Assembly: GCA_934597255.1 (NCBI GenBank)
Contig: CAKTQV010000010.1
Coordinates: 8,306-72,305 of the forward strand
Origin: an uncultured Oscillospiraceae bacterium
GTDB taxonomy: Bacteria; Bacillota; Clostridia; Oscillospirales; Oscillospiraceae
Direction: 5' to 3'
Length of the DNA stretch: 64,000 bases
Shown here piece after piece: positions 35,612 to 44,571 of this stretch. The translations under genes and the position numbers were made by a program. Positions within the stretch are counted from its first letter, which is position 1. The number at the start of each line of letters is the position of its first letter. The notes under the pieces were generated by a model. It did not search any database. It had not been told where the DNA came from and saw only the letters and a program-made list of their open reading frames with translations.

Positions 35612-36411
35612 ATTACAAGCTTCCCTTGGAAATGAAGATCCACTGGGCCGAGAGCGCGCAGGACATCGAGCGCGAATGGGCGGAGCACGTTTTCTGGCAC
35701 TCCACCGAGGATCGTCCCGGCTTTACGTCGTCTTACCGCTGGTCCCACTCGCCCGAGTGCTGCGCCACGCACACCTTCGGCACGCTCGTGGGCTATGACA
35801 GCTGCGAGAAGGAATGGCGTTCCGGCATTTATGAAGGCTACGACGAGGATTACGATGAGCGCATCCCCCTGTATCCGGAGATGGCGAAGTATGACCGGGG
35901 CCTGGGCATGTGCGTGCACGGCATCTGCTCCGGCGTGATCGAGATCGCGGACGACGGCCTGTCGGCGCGCAGCTCCTTCATCACGCCCGGCGTGGCCGGG
36001 AATCCCTCGGACGAGACGGGCCACAAGCACTATTCCATGATGTGGGAGCGCTATGGCCAGGACTGGATATTTGAAGACGGTGATTTCAAGACCGGCGAGT
36101 TCCGCATTCTGCACAACCGCGTCGGCTATGACTTCGCGTTCACCTACGACGGGAAAAACTGCGCGGAGGAGGCGTACCGCAGTCTGATGGACAGCGGGAT
36201 GATCCTCGTGGGCATGCTCAGCCAGACGTCCCCGCGCAACATCGATATCCCCGGCCCGACGCATCTGCGCATGTCGGCCGTCCAGGTCCCGCAGAAGGAC
36301 CCCGACTGCCCCAAGCCGTTTGCCTGCTGGGCCGAGAGCGAGACCTATATCCCGGCGCCGGGCGACAATATCAAATTCCGCAAGGTGTTTACAAAAAAGA
36401 ACGAGGACTGA
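35608..36411 (+). CDS. NTF2/SnoaL-like protein, paralog 3 (divergent)
   Basis: A 267-residue protein, the least conserved of the triplet. It opens with a different N-terminus (MKIHWAESAQDIEREWAEHV) but keeps the central strands and the DWIFEDGDFKTGEFRILH segment that corresponds to the W-x-IWH motif of paralogs 1 and 2. It is rich in His, Cys and acidic residues. It is coupled to paralog 2 by ATGA. A strong terminator follows, so the three genes form one operon. The enzymatic role is unknown; a complex acting on a cyclic substrate is possible. Confidence 0.62.
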   Translation: MNYKLPLEMKIHWAESAQDIEREWAEHVFWHSTEDRPGFTSSYRWSHSPECCATHTFGTLVGYDSCEKEWRSGIYEGYDEDYDERIPLYPEMAKYDRGLGMCVHGICSGVIEIADDGLSARSSFITPGVAGNPSDETGHKHYSMMWERYGQDWIFEDGDFKTGEFRILHNRVGYDFAFTYDGKNCAEEAYRSLMDSGMILVGMLSQTSPRNIDIPGPTHLRMSAVQVPQKDPDCPKPFACWAESETYIPAPGDNIKFRKVFTKKNED

Positions 36412-36421
36412 ACTCGGTGCG

Positions 36422-36458
36422 CAGGCGCGGCCGGGCTTGCCCGGCCGCGCCTGTTTTT
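36422..36458 (+). terminator. Rho-independent terminator of the NTF2-like operon
   Basis: A perfect 14-base GC-rich stem (36422-36435 with 36440-36453), loop CTTG, then five T. Confidence 0.9.
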
Positions 36459-36483
36459 CCGGTTTTAAAGGAGGTCATAGCGG

Positions 36484-37689
36484 ATGGCGCTGGTAAAGCT
36501 TCTGATCGTTTTTGCTCTTATCGTTGTCATTCTTAAATTCAAACTGCCGCTGTACGCCGCCATGGGCGCGGCGATCGTGTCCACGATCGTGCTGTATCAG
36601 CTCCCCTTCGTCGGCTCGCTGGAGACGCTGCTGCACGCGACGATCGCGAAGGACACCATCGAAGTCGTCGTGGTGCTGTACATCATCACCTATCTGCAGC
36701 GGATGCTGGAGCGGCGGAGCCTGCTGGTGCGGGCGCAGCGCTCGCTCAGCGGGATATTCAACAACCGCCGCATCAACGCGTCCCTGGCGCCGATCCTGAT
36801 CGGCCTGCTGCCGAGCGGCGCGGCGGCCAATCTCTGCGGCGACATTGTGGACGAGGCCACGCAGGATTATTACACGCCGCAGCAGAAATCCTTCGTCACG
36901 AGCTTTTTCCGCCATATCCCGGAGAGCTTCCTGCCGACCTATACGACGATCATTCTCGGCTGCGAATGGGCGGGCATCTCCATGTCGTCGTTCATCCTGT
37001 CGATGATCCCGATGGTGGCGGCGATGTACTTCCTGGGCTGGCTGTTTTATCTGCGGAAGCTGCCGCGGGAAACGGGCGAGAACATGGAGGGAGGCCGGCT
37101 GCACTATGTGCTGGAGCTGTTCAAGAGCCTGTGGAGCCTGTTTCTGATCATTCTGCTGATCCTGGTGCTGGACATGAACATCGTGGTGGCGCTGGCCATC
37201 GGCATTGCGCTGGCGCTGATCGTTTACCGCTTTTCCTGGAAGGAGATCCGGGAGATGGTCCCCAGCGCGTTTGAGCCGAATATGCTGCTCAACACCTATC
37301 TGGCGATGCTGTTCAAGTATATCCTGACGGCGACCGGCGTGCTGGAGGCGCTGCCCGGCTACTTTGCCGTGCTGCCGATCCCGACGTGGCTGACATTTGC
37401 GCTGCTGGTGTTCTTCGCCTCGCTGGTGGGCGGCGGGACGGCGATCCTGGCCATCAGCATCCCGCTGGCGTTTTCCACGATCCCCGGCGCGGGCGTGCCG
37501 CTGCTGATGCTGATACTCAGCTATGAGTACGCGGCCATGCAGGTGTCACCCACGCACGTCTGTCTGAGCATCGTGTGCGACCATTTCAAGATATCGCTCG
37601 GCGAGCTGATCAAGGAGTCGATCCCGGTGGTGGCCTGCTTCTGCGTGATCGCGGCGGGCTATTACATGGTGCTGACGCTGTTTGTGTAA
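36484..37689 (+). CDS. DUF401-type membrane permease
   Basis: A 401-residue integral membrane protein with about ten hydrophobic segments, starting LVKLLIVFALIVVILKFKLPLYAAMG. Its pattern fits the DUF401 family, a little-studied group distantly related to anion and carboxylate transporters. The motif LIGLLPSGAAANLCGDIVDEA and the mirrored SPTHVCLSIVCDHF segment look like two pseudo-repeated substrate loops. A near-perfect AAAGGAGGT site precedes the ATG. It lies just after the NTF2-like operon and before its own terminator. It may import the substrate or export the product of that operon. Confidence 0.7.
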   Translation: MALVKLLIVFALIVVILKFKLPLYAAMGAAIVSTIVLYQLPFVGSLETLLHATIAKDTIEVVVVLYIITYLQRMLERRSLLVRAQRSLSGIFNNRRINASLAPILIGLLPSGAAANLCGDIVDEATQDYYTPQQKSFVTSFFRHIPESFLPTYTTIILGCEWAGISMSSFILSMIPMVAAMYFLGWLFYLRKLPRETGENMEGGRLHYVLELFKSLWSLFLIILLILVLDMNIVVALAIGIALALIVYRFSWKEIREMVPSAFEPNMLLNTYLAMLFKYILTATGVLEALPGYFAVLPIPTWLTFALLVFFASLVGGGTAILAISIPLAFSTIPGAGVPLLMLILSYEYAAMQVSPTHVCLSIVCDHFKISLGELIKESIPVVACFCVIAAGYYMVLTLFV

Positions 37690-37701
37690 AGCCTGTAAAT
37701 A

Positions 37702-37735
37702 AAGAAGCATCCGGGCTTCGGCCCGGATGCTTCTT
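37702..37735. terminator. Bidirectional terminator
   Basis: A 15-base perfect stem AAGAAGCATCCGGGC/GCCCGGATGCTTCTT with a TTCG tetraloop, flanked by T or A tracts on both sides. It lies between the convergent permease and LysR genes. Confidence 0.88.
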
Positions 37736-37741
37736 TTCGGA

Positions 37742-38623
37742 TCAGTCGGCGTACCAGCTTTGCATATGGCTGATAAAGGGCGGGATGAGCGGGTGCTCGC
37801 TGTATTTTTTCCACACGCAGCTCAGCCCGGAATCGCTGGGGAGCGGAAAGCGCTTGAGCCCGGTGTGCGAGCGGAGATAGCCGAAGCGATCGTCGCACAG
37901 CACGATGCAGCGCCGCAGCTGCACCATGGCGAGCAGGGAATGGAAGTTCGGCAGCGTGATGATGCGGCGCGGCTCGATGTCCAGCGAGCTCATCTCCCGG
38001 TCCGCGATGCGCTTCCACTCCAGCGAGTTCCAGTCCCAGGAGGGGACCTCCAGAAACGGCAGACCCCAGCAGTCCGGGTCGATGCTGTCCCCGGGGACGT
38101 CGGCCGGCGCGTAAAAGCACATCCGGTCGTGCGTGAGGAAGGCGGTCTCGTAGGAGTTGTCAAGCAGGATCTGGTCGCTGGGCATGAGGACCATGTCCAG
38201 CTCGCCCGCGTCGAGCTGGGCGATGAGCGGGCGGTTGTGGTACTGGCGGACCTTGAAGGTCGTATAGGGATGGCTTTTGCGGAAGGAGGAAAAGCCGCTG
38301 TCGATCTCGCCGAAGGGGTCGATCCAGATGGATATCCCGACGCGCAGCGTCAGGCTCATGCGCTCGCGCATCTGCTTGCAGCTGGCGACGGTGAGCCGGA
38401 TGCGGTTGAGCCAGCCGTTCCAGAGATCGCGGTAATAAATGCCGGCGGCGGTCAGCTCGATCTCGTTGTGGCGGCGGATGAACAGGCGGACGCCGAGCTC
38501 CTCCTCCAGATTGGAGATGTATTTGCTGATGGCCTGCTGGGAAATGAAGATGCTTTTGGCGGCCTGCGTGAAATTGAGCGTCTGGGCGACGGCCAGGAAG
38601 CATTCGATCTGAGTCGTGTTCAT
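37742..38623 (-). CDS. LysR-type transcriptional regulator D
   Basis: A 293-residue LysR protein with a clear helix-turn-helix (IECFLAVAQTLNFTQAAKSIF, then QQAISKYISNLEEELGVRLF) and an effector domain. It is the second gene of a two-gene operon and its ATG overlaps the stop of LysR E (38620-38623). It lies at the end opposite to OYE paralog 2. As with LysR A and B, two different LysR genes are made together. Confidence 0.87.
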   Translation of the reverse strand: MNTTQIECFLAVAQTLNFTQAAKSIFISQQAISKYISNLEEELGVRLFIRRHNEIELTAAGIYYRDLWNGWLNRIRLTVASCKQMRERMSLTLRVGISIWIDPFGEIDSGFSSFRKSHPYTTFKVRQYHNRPLIAQLDAGELDMVLMPSDQILLDNSYETAFLTHDRMCFYAPADVPGDSIDPDCWGLPFLEVPSWDWNSLEWKRIADREMSSLDIEPRRIITLPNFHSLLAMVQLRRCIVLCDDRFGYLRSHTGLKRFPLPSDSGLSCVWKKYSEHPLIPPFISHMQSWYAD

Positions 38624-39510
38624 AGCGTCACCTCCGGGCGCCGGCGGAGAAATTCAAGGAAGGGGGCGGCCGCCGGGTTTTTGTTGCCCTGCGAATGAAT
38701 GGCGCAGAGCGTGGTGCTGCGCTCGAGCGGCTTGAACAGGAAGAAGTCGAGATCGGACAGCGGCTTGCATTTGGGCGAGACGGCGATGCCGTTTCCGAAA
38801 TGCACCTCCGTGTACGCCGACGACCAGTTCGGCAGCACGACCACGAGCTTCGGTCTGCGGCCAAGGCGCATGAGCTCGTCGTTCACGCGCTGGATGACCA
38901 TGTCGTCGTCGGCCTCCCAGACGGGAACGGTGAAAAACGGGATGGCCATGGTCTGGGGGCTGGAAAGGTCGAACGAGGTGAAAAGACTGTCCTTATCGAC
39001 CAGCAGATACAGGGGCAGCTCGCACAGCGGCGTGCAGTCGAAAAAGTGCTCCAGGCCCCGCGTGAGAAAGCGGGAGGCGATGGCGACGTCCACGCTCCCG
39101 TCGTCGATCATGCTGATGAGGTTGCGGGAGGTCGTGAGCCTGGCGTCGATCTCGATCTCCGGGTGGAGAAGGGCATACTCCTTTATGGCATCGGTGATCC
39201 AGTCGGGACAGCCGGACCAGTCGCACCAGCCGACGCACAGGCGGCTGCCGCTGCGGTCGTTGGAGAAGAAGTATTTCGCGGCGGTGAGATCCTGCTCCAG
39301 ACTGGAAAACAGGCGGAGAAATTCCTCGCCGGCGTGCGTGAGGTGGATGGAGGAGGTATCCTCGTGAAACAGCTGCACCTGCAGCTCGCTTTCGATCTTG
39401 CGGATGTTGCGGAGAACGGACTGCGGCGTGCTGTAAAATTTTTCGGCTGTCAGCGCCAGATCCTTCGTGCGCGCGAGCGAGAGAAAATAGCTTACGTTTG
39501 TGTCGTTCAT
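38620..39510 (-). CDS. LysR-type transcriptional regulator E
   Basis: A 296-residue LysR protein starting MNDTNVSYFLSLARTKDLAL. The HTH region (TPQSVLRNIRKIESELQVQLF) differs clearly from LysR D. I choose the ATG at 39510, preceded by GAGG; a 14-codon longer frame extends into the control region. It is divergent from OYE paralog 2, separated by 196 bases, so it is the most likely regulator of that gene and the transporter operon behind it. Confidence 0.87.
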   Translation of the reverse strand: MNDTNVSYFLSLARTKDLALTAEKFYSTPQSVLRNIRKIESELQVQLFHEDTSSIHLTHAGEEFLRLFSSLEQDLTAAKYFFSNDRSGSRLCVGWCDWSGCPDWITDAIKEYALLHPEIEIDARLTTSRNLISMIDDGSVDVAIASRFLTRGLEHFFDCTPLCELPLYLLVDKDSLFTSFDLSSPQTMAIPFFTVPVWEADDDMVIQRVNDELMRLGRRPKLVVVLPNWSSAYTEVHFGNGIAVSPKCKPLSDLDFFLFKPLERSTTLCAIHSQGNKNPAAAPFLEFLRRRPEVTL

Positions 39511-39633
39511 GTCGGAGACCTCACCGGAATTTTCGGATATGAATTCGAGCATGAAAAAATATTAACACCTTTCCGGCGGCTTGGCAACCGGCGCTGACAA
39601 CACTTTTTTCGGCCGGAGCACGAGTTTTGTTGT

Positions 39634-39662
39634 TTCACTTTACCGATGCTTTTCTATATAGT
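39634..39662 (+). promoter_or_regulatory. Putative promoter of OYE paralog 2 and the ABC genes
   Basis: TTCACT (39634-39639) and TATAGT (39657-39662) are separated by 17 bases, 44 bases before the ATG. The -35 is weak, as expected if a LysR protein activates it. Confidence 0.4.
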
Positions 39663-39706
39663 GTAAACATAGTTTGATATTTTTAAAGCAAACAGGAGAT
39701 GATCGA

Positions 39707-41653
39707 ATGAAAGAGTACCCGAATCTGACGAGACCGCTGACGGTGGGGAATCTTACGCTGAAAAACCGTATGCTTTCCTCCCCCACGTCCATGGCGGAGC
39801 TCGGCCCCAACGAGCATTATTCCGATGACAACATCGAATATTATAAACTTCGCGCTGCCGGCGGTGCGGCGCTTGTCACCATTGGCGACGTGATCGTCGA
39901 TCTGGACACCGGCCGCTCGCACCCGCAGCAGGCCGGCATCAACGACCCTGGCTCCTGGCCGTATTTTATCAAGCTCGTCGACGCCATCCACAGCCACGGC
40001 GCGGCCGCTTCGGTGGAGCTTGACCACGGCGGCGCCCTGTGCGCGCCGGATATGATCGGCGGAAAGAACGCGATCGGCCCGTCCGGCTATGTGGACGCCT
40101 GGGGCGACACGGTGGACGAGATGACCGAGGAGCAGATCGAGCAGATCGCGGAGGCCTTCGGAATGGCGGCCGGCCGGGCCAAAAAGCTTGGCTTTGACAT
40201 GGTCATGCTCCATTCCGGCCATGGCTGGCTGCTGCACCAGTTCATTTCGGAGATGACGAATCACCGGAAGGATCAGTACGGCGGCAGTCTTGAAAACCGC
40301 ATGCGCTTCCCGCTGCTCGTGGTCGAGAAGATCCGCGCGGCCGTGGGCCGCGGCTTCCCGATCGAGGTGCGCATCAGCGGCTCGGAGCGCTGCGAGGGCG
40401 GCTTCGACCTTGCGACCGGCATCGAGGTCGCCAAGATGTACGACGGAAAGGTCGATCTGATCCACGTTTCCGTGGGCACGCAGCAGGACGAGTATTCCTG
40501 CGTTCTGATGCACCCCGGCGCGTTCCAGAAGGACATGGAGAACGCATCCTACGCCGCCGAGATACGCAAGCATGTAAAGACCCCGGTGGTCAGCGTGGGC
40601 GCGTTCAACATGCCGGACGACATGGAGCGCTTCCTGGCCGAGGGCGGCGCGGACGCCATTGCCATGGGCCGCGCGCTGGTGGCCGACCCATTTTTGCCGC
40701 ATAAGGTCATCGACGGGACGCCGGAGAAGATCACGCCCTGCATCCGCTGCAACGAGTGCGAGAGCGGTCTGATCGAAAACCGCACGCTGCGCTGCTCCGT
40801 CAACCCGATCATCGGGCGCGAGCGCGATTATTTCCATCCCCTGCCCCAGACCCGCAGGCGCAGGGTCCTCATCGTGGGCGGCGGCCCCGGCGGCATGCAG
40901 GCGGCGCTCGAGGCGCACAAGCGCGGCCACGAGGTCATTTTGTGCGACGAGCGGCCGGTTCTGGGCGGCGCGCTGAAATATGCCGACTGCGGCGCCTATT
41001 TCAAAAAGCCCATGCTGCGCTACAAGGAGAGCCAGGCGGAAAAGGTCATGGCGCTGCCCATCGACATCCGGCTGAACACCAGGGTGGATAAGGCGCTGGT
41101 CGAGCAGATCGCGCCGGACGTGCTGATCCTGGCGGTGGGCGCGCGGCCGTTCCTTCTGCCGGTGCCCGGCGCGGACGGCAGCAACGTGGTCTTCGGCGCG
41201 GATCTGGAGGCGGACACGCCGATCGGCGAGCGCGTGGTCGTCATCGGCGGCGGCTTCGTCGGCTGCGAGGAGGCCGTGTATCTGGCCGATAAGGGCCATC
41301 ATGTGACCATTCTGGAGATGCTCCCGATGCTCGCGTCGGAATGCGGCAAAATGCACCGGCTCGGCCTGATGCACGAGATCGAGGGCAGCGACCGCATCGA
41401 GTGCGCCACGGGGATGCGCTGCACCCGGATCACCGGGGAGGGCGTTTACGCCGCGGACGCGGAGGGTAAGGAAGTGTTCTATCCCTGCCAGACGGTCGTG
41501 ATGGCGGCGGGTCTGCGCGCGCGCACGGACGTCGTGGACGAGCTGCGGACGCTGTGCCGGGACGTGTACGTCATCGGCGACGCGCAGAAGGCGCAGAAGG
41601 TCATGCACGCGGTCCGCGGCGGCTACGACGCCGTGGTCGACATGGGCATGTAA
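39707..41653 (+). CDS. OYE-family FMN/4Fe-4S/FAD oxidoreductase, paralog 2
   Basis: A 648-residue flavin reductase of the same architecture as paralog 1. The barrel contains HSGHGWLLHQF and NHRKDQYGGSLENR; the Fe-S motif is CIRCNECESGLIENRTLRC; the FAD motif is VLIVGGGPGGMQAA and the NAD(P)H motif VVVIGGGFVGCEEA. AGGAGA precedes the ATG at 39707; a frame opening 11 codons earlier lacks a ribosome site. It is divergent from LysR E and is followed 58 bases later by the DppBCDF-type genes with no visible terminator, so uptake and reduction of one compound may be linked. Substrate unknown. Confidence 0.88.
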   Translation: MKEYPNLTRPLTVGNLTLKNRMLSSPTSMAELGPNEHYSDDNIEYYKLRAAGGAALVTIGDVIVDLDTGRSHPQQAGINDPGSWPYFIKLVDAIHSHGAAASVELDHGGALCAPDMIGGKNAIGPSGYVDAWGDTVDEMTEEQIEQIAEAFGMAAGRAKKLGFDMVMLHSGHGWLLHQFISEMTNHRKDQYGGSLENRMRFPLLVVEKIRAAVGRGFPIEVRISGSERCEGGFDLATGIEVAKMYDGKVDLIHVSVGTQQDEYSCVLMHPGAFQKDMENASYAAEIRKHVKTPVVSVGAFNMPDDMERFLAEGGADAIAMGRALVADPFLPHKVIDGTPEKITPCIRCNECESGLIENRTLRCSVNPIIGRERDYFHPLPQTRRRRVLIVGGGPGGMQAALEAHKRGHEVILCDERPVLGGALKYADCGAYFKKPMLRYKESQAEKVMALPIDIRLNTRVDKALVEQIAPDVLILAVGARPFLLPVPGADGSNVVFGADLEADTPIGERVVVIGGGFVGCEEAVYLADKGHHVTILEMLPMLASECGKMHRLGLMHEIEGSDRIECATGMRCTRITGEGVYAADAEGKEVFYPCQTVVMAAGLRARTDVVDELRTLCRDVYVIGDAQKAQKVMHAVRGGYDAVVDMGM

Positions 41654-41711
41654 TGCTGGTATAATCCCTTCATAAACGGCGGAAAAGAGAAACACGGAGG
41701 TGTGAAGGCTT

Positions 41712-42698
41712 TTGCTGAAGTATATTGTCAAGCGTATCCTGCTCATGATCCCGGTTTTGCTGGGCGTGCTTCTGATCGTTTTCACGATCAGCCACTTCAT
41801 GCCGGGCGACCCGGTCATCAGCGTGCTGGGAACGGAGTTCACGGAAGAGGAGTATGTGGCCAAAAAGCATGAAATGGGATTGGACAAGTCCTATTTTGAG
41901 CAATTCTTCAACTATGTATACAAGCTCGTGACACGGGGCGATCTGGGCACGAGCTACGCCACGAGCCAGCCGGTCGCAAACGAAATACACAACCGCATCT
42001 GGATATCGCTGGCCATCGGCGTGCTGGGCCTGCTGGTAACGGCGCTGATCGGCATACCGTTCGGGATATTGTCGGCCACGAAGCAGTATTCCGTCTGGGA
42101 CTACTCCGTCACGGTGGCGGCCATGTTCTTCGCGTCGGTCCCCGGCTTCTGGCTGGCGCTGATGATGATGATCGTGTTCGCGCTGAAGCTGCGCTGGCTG
42201 CCGGCTTCCGGCATCACCACCTGGAAGCACTACATCATGCCGGTTTTGTGCAACGCCATGATGTCCGTGGCCAGCACGACCCGTATGACGCGCTCGAGTA
42301 TGCTTGAATGCATCCGGCAGGACTACATCCGCACGGCCCGCGCCAAGGGCGTGCAGGAGCGCGTCGTCGTTTACAAGCACGCGCTGGTCAATGCGCTGAT
42401 CCCCGTCATCACCATCATCGGCTCGCAGGTCGGCGCGCTGGTGGGCGGCTCGGTGGTCGTGGAGACGATCTTCTCCATCCCGGGCATGGGCATGTACCTG
42501 ATGACGTCCATCAGCACGCGCGACTTCCCGGCGATCATGGGCGTCGTGGTGGTGCTGTCGGTGTTCGCGAGTCTTGCCAACCTGCTCGTAGACATCATCT
42601 ATTCGCTGGCCGACCCGCGCATCAAGGCGCAGTTCGCCGGCACGAACCGGAATCGGAAGAAGAAAAGCGAAAGCGGAGAAGTGGAGGCGGCGGCATGA
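41712..42698 (+). CDS. ABC transporter permease, DppB/OppB type
   Basis: A 328-residue inner-membrane permease with six hydrophobic segments. It starts LLKYIVKRILLMIPVLLGV, typical for DppB, and has the EAA-loop region RTARAKGVQERVVVYKHALVNALIP. The start is TTG at 41712 with GGAGGTG ten bases upstream. The C-terminus ends in a Lys/Arg/Glu tail. It overlaps the second permease by four bases (ATGA). It would form the channel with the DppC-like protein for a peptide, nickel or other family 5 binding-protein ligand. Confidence 0.92.
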   Translation: MLKYIVKRILLMIPVLLGVLLIVFTISHFMPGDPVISVLGTEFTEEEYVAKKHEMGLDKSYFEQFFNYVYKLVTRGDLGTSYATSQPVANEIHNRIWISLAIGVLGLLVTALIGIPFGILSATKQYSVWDYSVTVAAMFFASVPGFWLALMMMIVFALKLRWLPASGITTWKHYIMPVLCNAMMSVASTTRMTRSSMLECIRQDYIRTARAKGVQERVVVYKHALVNALIPVITIIGSQVGALVGGSVVVETIFSIPGMGMYLMTSISTRDFPAIMGVVVVLSVFASLANLLVDIIYSLADPRIKAQFAGTNRNRKKKSESGEVEAAA

Positions 42699-43588
42699 AG
42701 AAAAGAAGAACAACGGACGCCCCGGCCGACACTCTCCGGAGCAGAAAGCACAGCCAGGCCCACGACGTGTGGCGCCGCCTGTGCCGGAACAAGCTGGCCA
42801 TGGTCGGGCTTGTGATGGTCGCGTTCATCGTGCTGTCCTCGGTTTTCGCGCCGCTGCTGACGCGCTATGACTACGCCGAGCAGGACATTCTCAACCGCCT
42901 GCAGCTGCCGAGCCGGGAGCACATCCTCGGCACGGACAACTTCGGCCGCGATCTGTGGTCCCGCTGCCTTTACGGCGGGCGCGTGTCGCTGCTGACCAGT
43001 CTGCTGGCCTGCGCCATCGGAACGATAACGGGCGTGCTGCTGGGCGCGGTCTCCGGCTATTTCTCCGGCTGGGTCGATAACCTCATCATGCGCATCATCG
43101 ACGTGATCCAGGCCATTCCCAGCATGCTGCTGGCCGTGGCGGTCTCCGCCATGCTCGGCACCGGCATCGTGAACACGGCCATCGCCCTGTCATTCGGCGC
43201 CTCGGCGGGCACGGCGCGCATGATGCGCGCGACGGTGCTGCAGCTGCGCGACCAGGAATATGTGGAGGCGTCCCGCGCCTGCGGCGCCCGCGATCTGCGC
43301 ACCATGCTCACGGAGATCGTGCCGAACTGCCTCGCGCCCATCATCGTTTCCACGACGATGATGATCGGCATGGGCATACTGAACATATCGGCGCTGAGCT
43401 TCATCGGCCTGGGCATTCAGCCGCCCACGCCGGAATGGGGCTCGATCATGAACAGCGGACGCGAATACATCCGCGCGTTCTATCCCATCGTCACCTTCCC
43501 CGGCATCTTCATCATGATCACAATGTTTGGCTTCAACGTTCTGGGCGACGGCCTGCGCGACGCGCTCGATCCGCGGCTGAAGCAGTAA
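42695..43588 (+). CDS. ABC transporter permease, DppC/OppC type
   Basis: A 297-residue permease. The N-terminus is basic (MKKRRTTDAPADTLRSRKHS), then six membrane segments follow. Family marks are HILGTDNFGRDLWSRCLYGGRVSL and the EAA loop (EYVEASRACGARDLRTMLTEIVPN), ending LGDGLRDALDPRLKQ. The start overlaps dppB-like (ATGA); a longer frame upstream runs inside that gene and is rejected. The ATPase gene follows 12 bases later. Confidence 0.93.
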   Translation: MKKRRTTDAPADTLRSRKHSQAHDVWRRLCRNKLAMVGLVMVAFIVLSSVFAPLLTRYDYAEQDILNRLQLPSREHILGTDNFGRDLWSRCLYGGRVSLLTSLLACAIGTITGVLLGAVSGYFSGWVDNLIMRIIDVIQAIPSMLLAVAVSAMLGTGIVNTAIALSFGASAGTARMMRATVLQLRDQEYVEASRACGARDLRTMLTEIVPNCLAPIIVSTTMMIGMGILNISALSFIGLGIQPPTPEWGSIMNSGREYIRAFYPIVTFPGIFIMITMFGFNVLGDGLRDALDPRLKQ

Positions 43589-43600
43589 GGAGGCGGACGC

Positions 43601-44569
43601 ATGAGTTTGTTGGAGATCAAAAATCTGTCCATCCAGTATCAGACGATGGACCGCACGGTCTGCGCGGTGAACGACATCAGTCTGACCATAGAAAAGGGCG
43701 AAACGCTCGGTCTCGTGGGCGAGACCGGCGCGGGCAAGACGACGACGGCGCTCGGCATCCTGCGCCTCGTGCCCGACCCGCCCGGGAAGATCGTCGGCGG
43801 CGAGATCCTGTATAACGGCGAGAACGTCATGGAGATGAACGAGGCGCAGCTGCGGGATATGCGCGGCGGCAAGATCTCTATGATATTCCAGGACCCCATG
43901 ACGGCGCTCAACCCCGTTATGCGCGTGGCCGACCAGATCGCCGAGGGGATCCATCTGCACAGCAAGTGCAGCAAGGGCGAGGCGATGATGGAGGCCTGCC
44001 GCATGCTGGAGATGGTCGGCATCCCGGCCGAGCGCGGCGTGGAATATCCCCACCAGTTTTCCGGCGGCATGAAGCAGCGCGTCGTTATCGCCATGGCGCT
44101 GGCCTGCAGCCCGGAGCTGCTGCTGGCCGACGAGCCGACGACGGCGCTGGACGTGACCATTCAGGCGCAGGTGCTCGATATGATGAACGACCTGAAAAAG
44201 AAGATGGGCACGGCCGTTCTGCTGATCACGCACGACCTGGGCGTCGTGGCGGAGACCTGCGACAAGGTGGCCATCATGTACGCCGGCGAGATCGTGGAAT
44301 ACGGCACGCTGGAGGATATCTTCGACCATGTGCAGCACCCCTACACGCAGGGGCTGTTCGGGTCGCTGCCGAGCCTTGACAAGTCGGTCCACCGCCTCAG
44401 CCCCATCTACGGGCTGATGCCCGACCCGGCGCATCTGCCGGAGGGCTGCAAGTTCAACCCCCGCTGCCCGCACGTCACGGAGGCCTGCCGGCAGAGGGAG
44501 CCTGAGCTGACGGAGGTCACGCCGGGCCACTTTGTGCGCTGCGTCAACGCGAGAAAAGGAGAGTGCTGA
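43601..44569 (+). CDS. ABC transporter ATP-binding protein, DppD/OppD type
   Basis: A 322-residue ATPase. Walker A is GETGAGKTTT, the signature motif is FSGGMKQRVVIAMAL, Walker B is LLLADEPTTALD, and the switch histidine lies in ITHDLGVV. The C-terminal oligopeptide-type domain with the cysteine-bearing CKFNPRCPHVTEAC segment is present. AAGGAGG precedes the ATG. It pairs with the DppF-like protein encoded next. Confidence 0.94.
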   Translation: MSLLEIKNLSIQYQTMDRTVCAVNDISLTIEKGETLGLVGETGAGKTTTALGILRLVPDPPGKIVGGEILYNGENVMEMNEAQLRDMRGGKISMIFQDPMTALNPVMRVADQIAEGIHLHSKCSKGEAMMEACRMLEMVGIPAERGVEYPHQFSGGMKQRVVIAMALACSPELLLADEPTTALDVTIQAQVLDMMNDLKKKMGTAVLLITHDLGVVAETCDKVAIMYAGEIVEYGTLEDIFDHVQHPYTQGLFGSLPSLDKSVHRLSPIYGLMPDPAHLPEGCKFNPRCPHVTEACRQREPELTEVTPGHFVRCVNARKGEC

Positions 44570-44571
44570 CT

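Noticed and set aside
34059..36411. Calling the NTF2-like triplet BaiE bile-acid 7-alpha-dehydratase
   Set aside because: The proteins are about 100 residues longer than BaiE, the catalytic pattern is not visible, and other bai genes (baiB, baiF, baiA) are not present. Only the fold level is supported.
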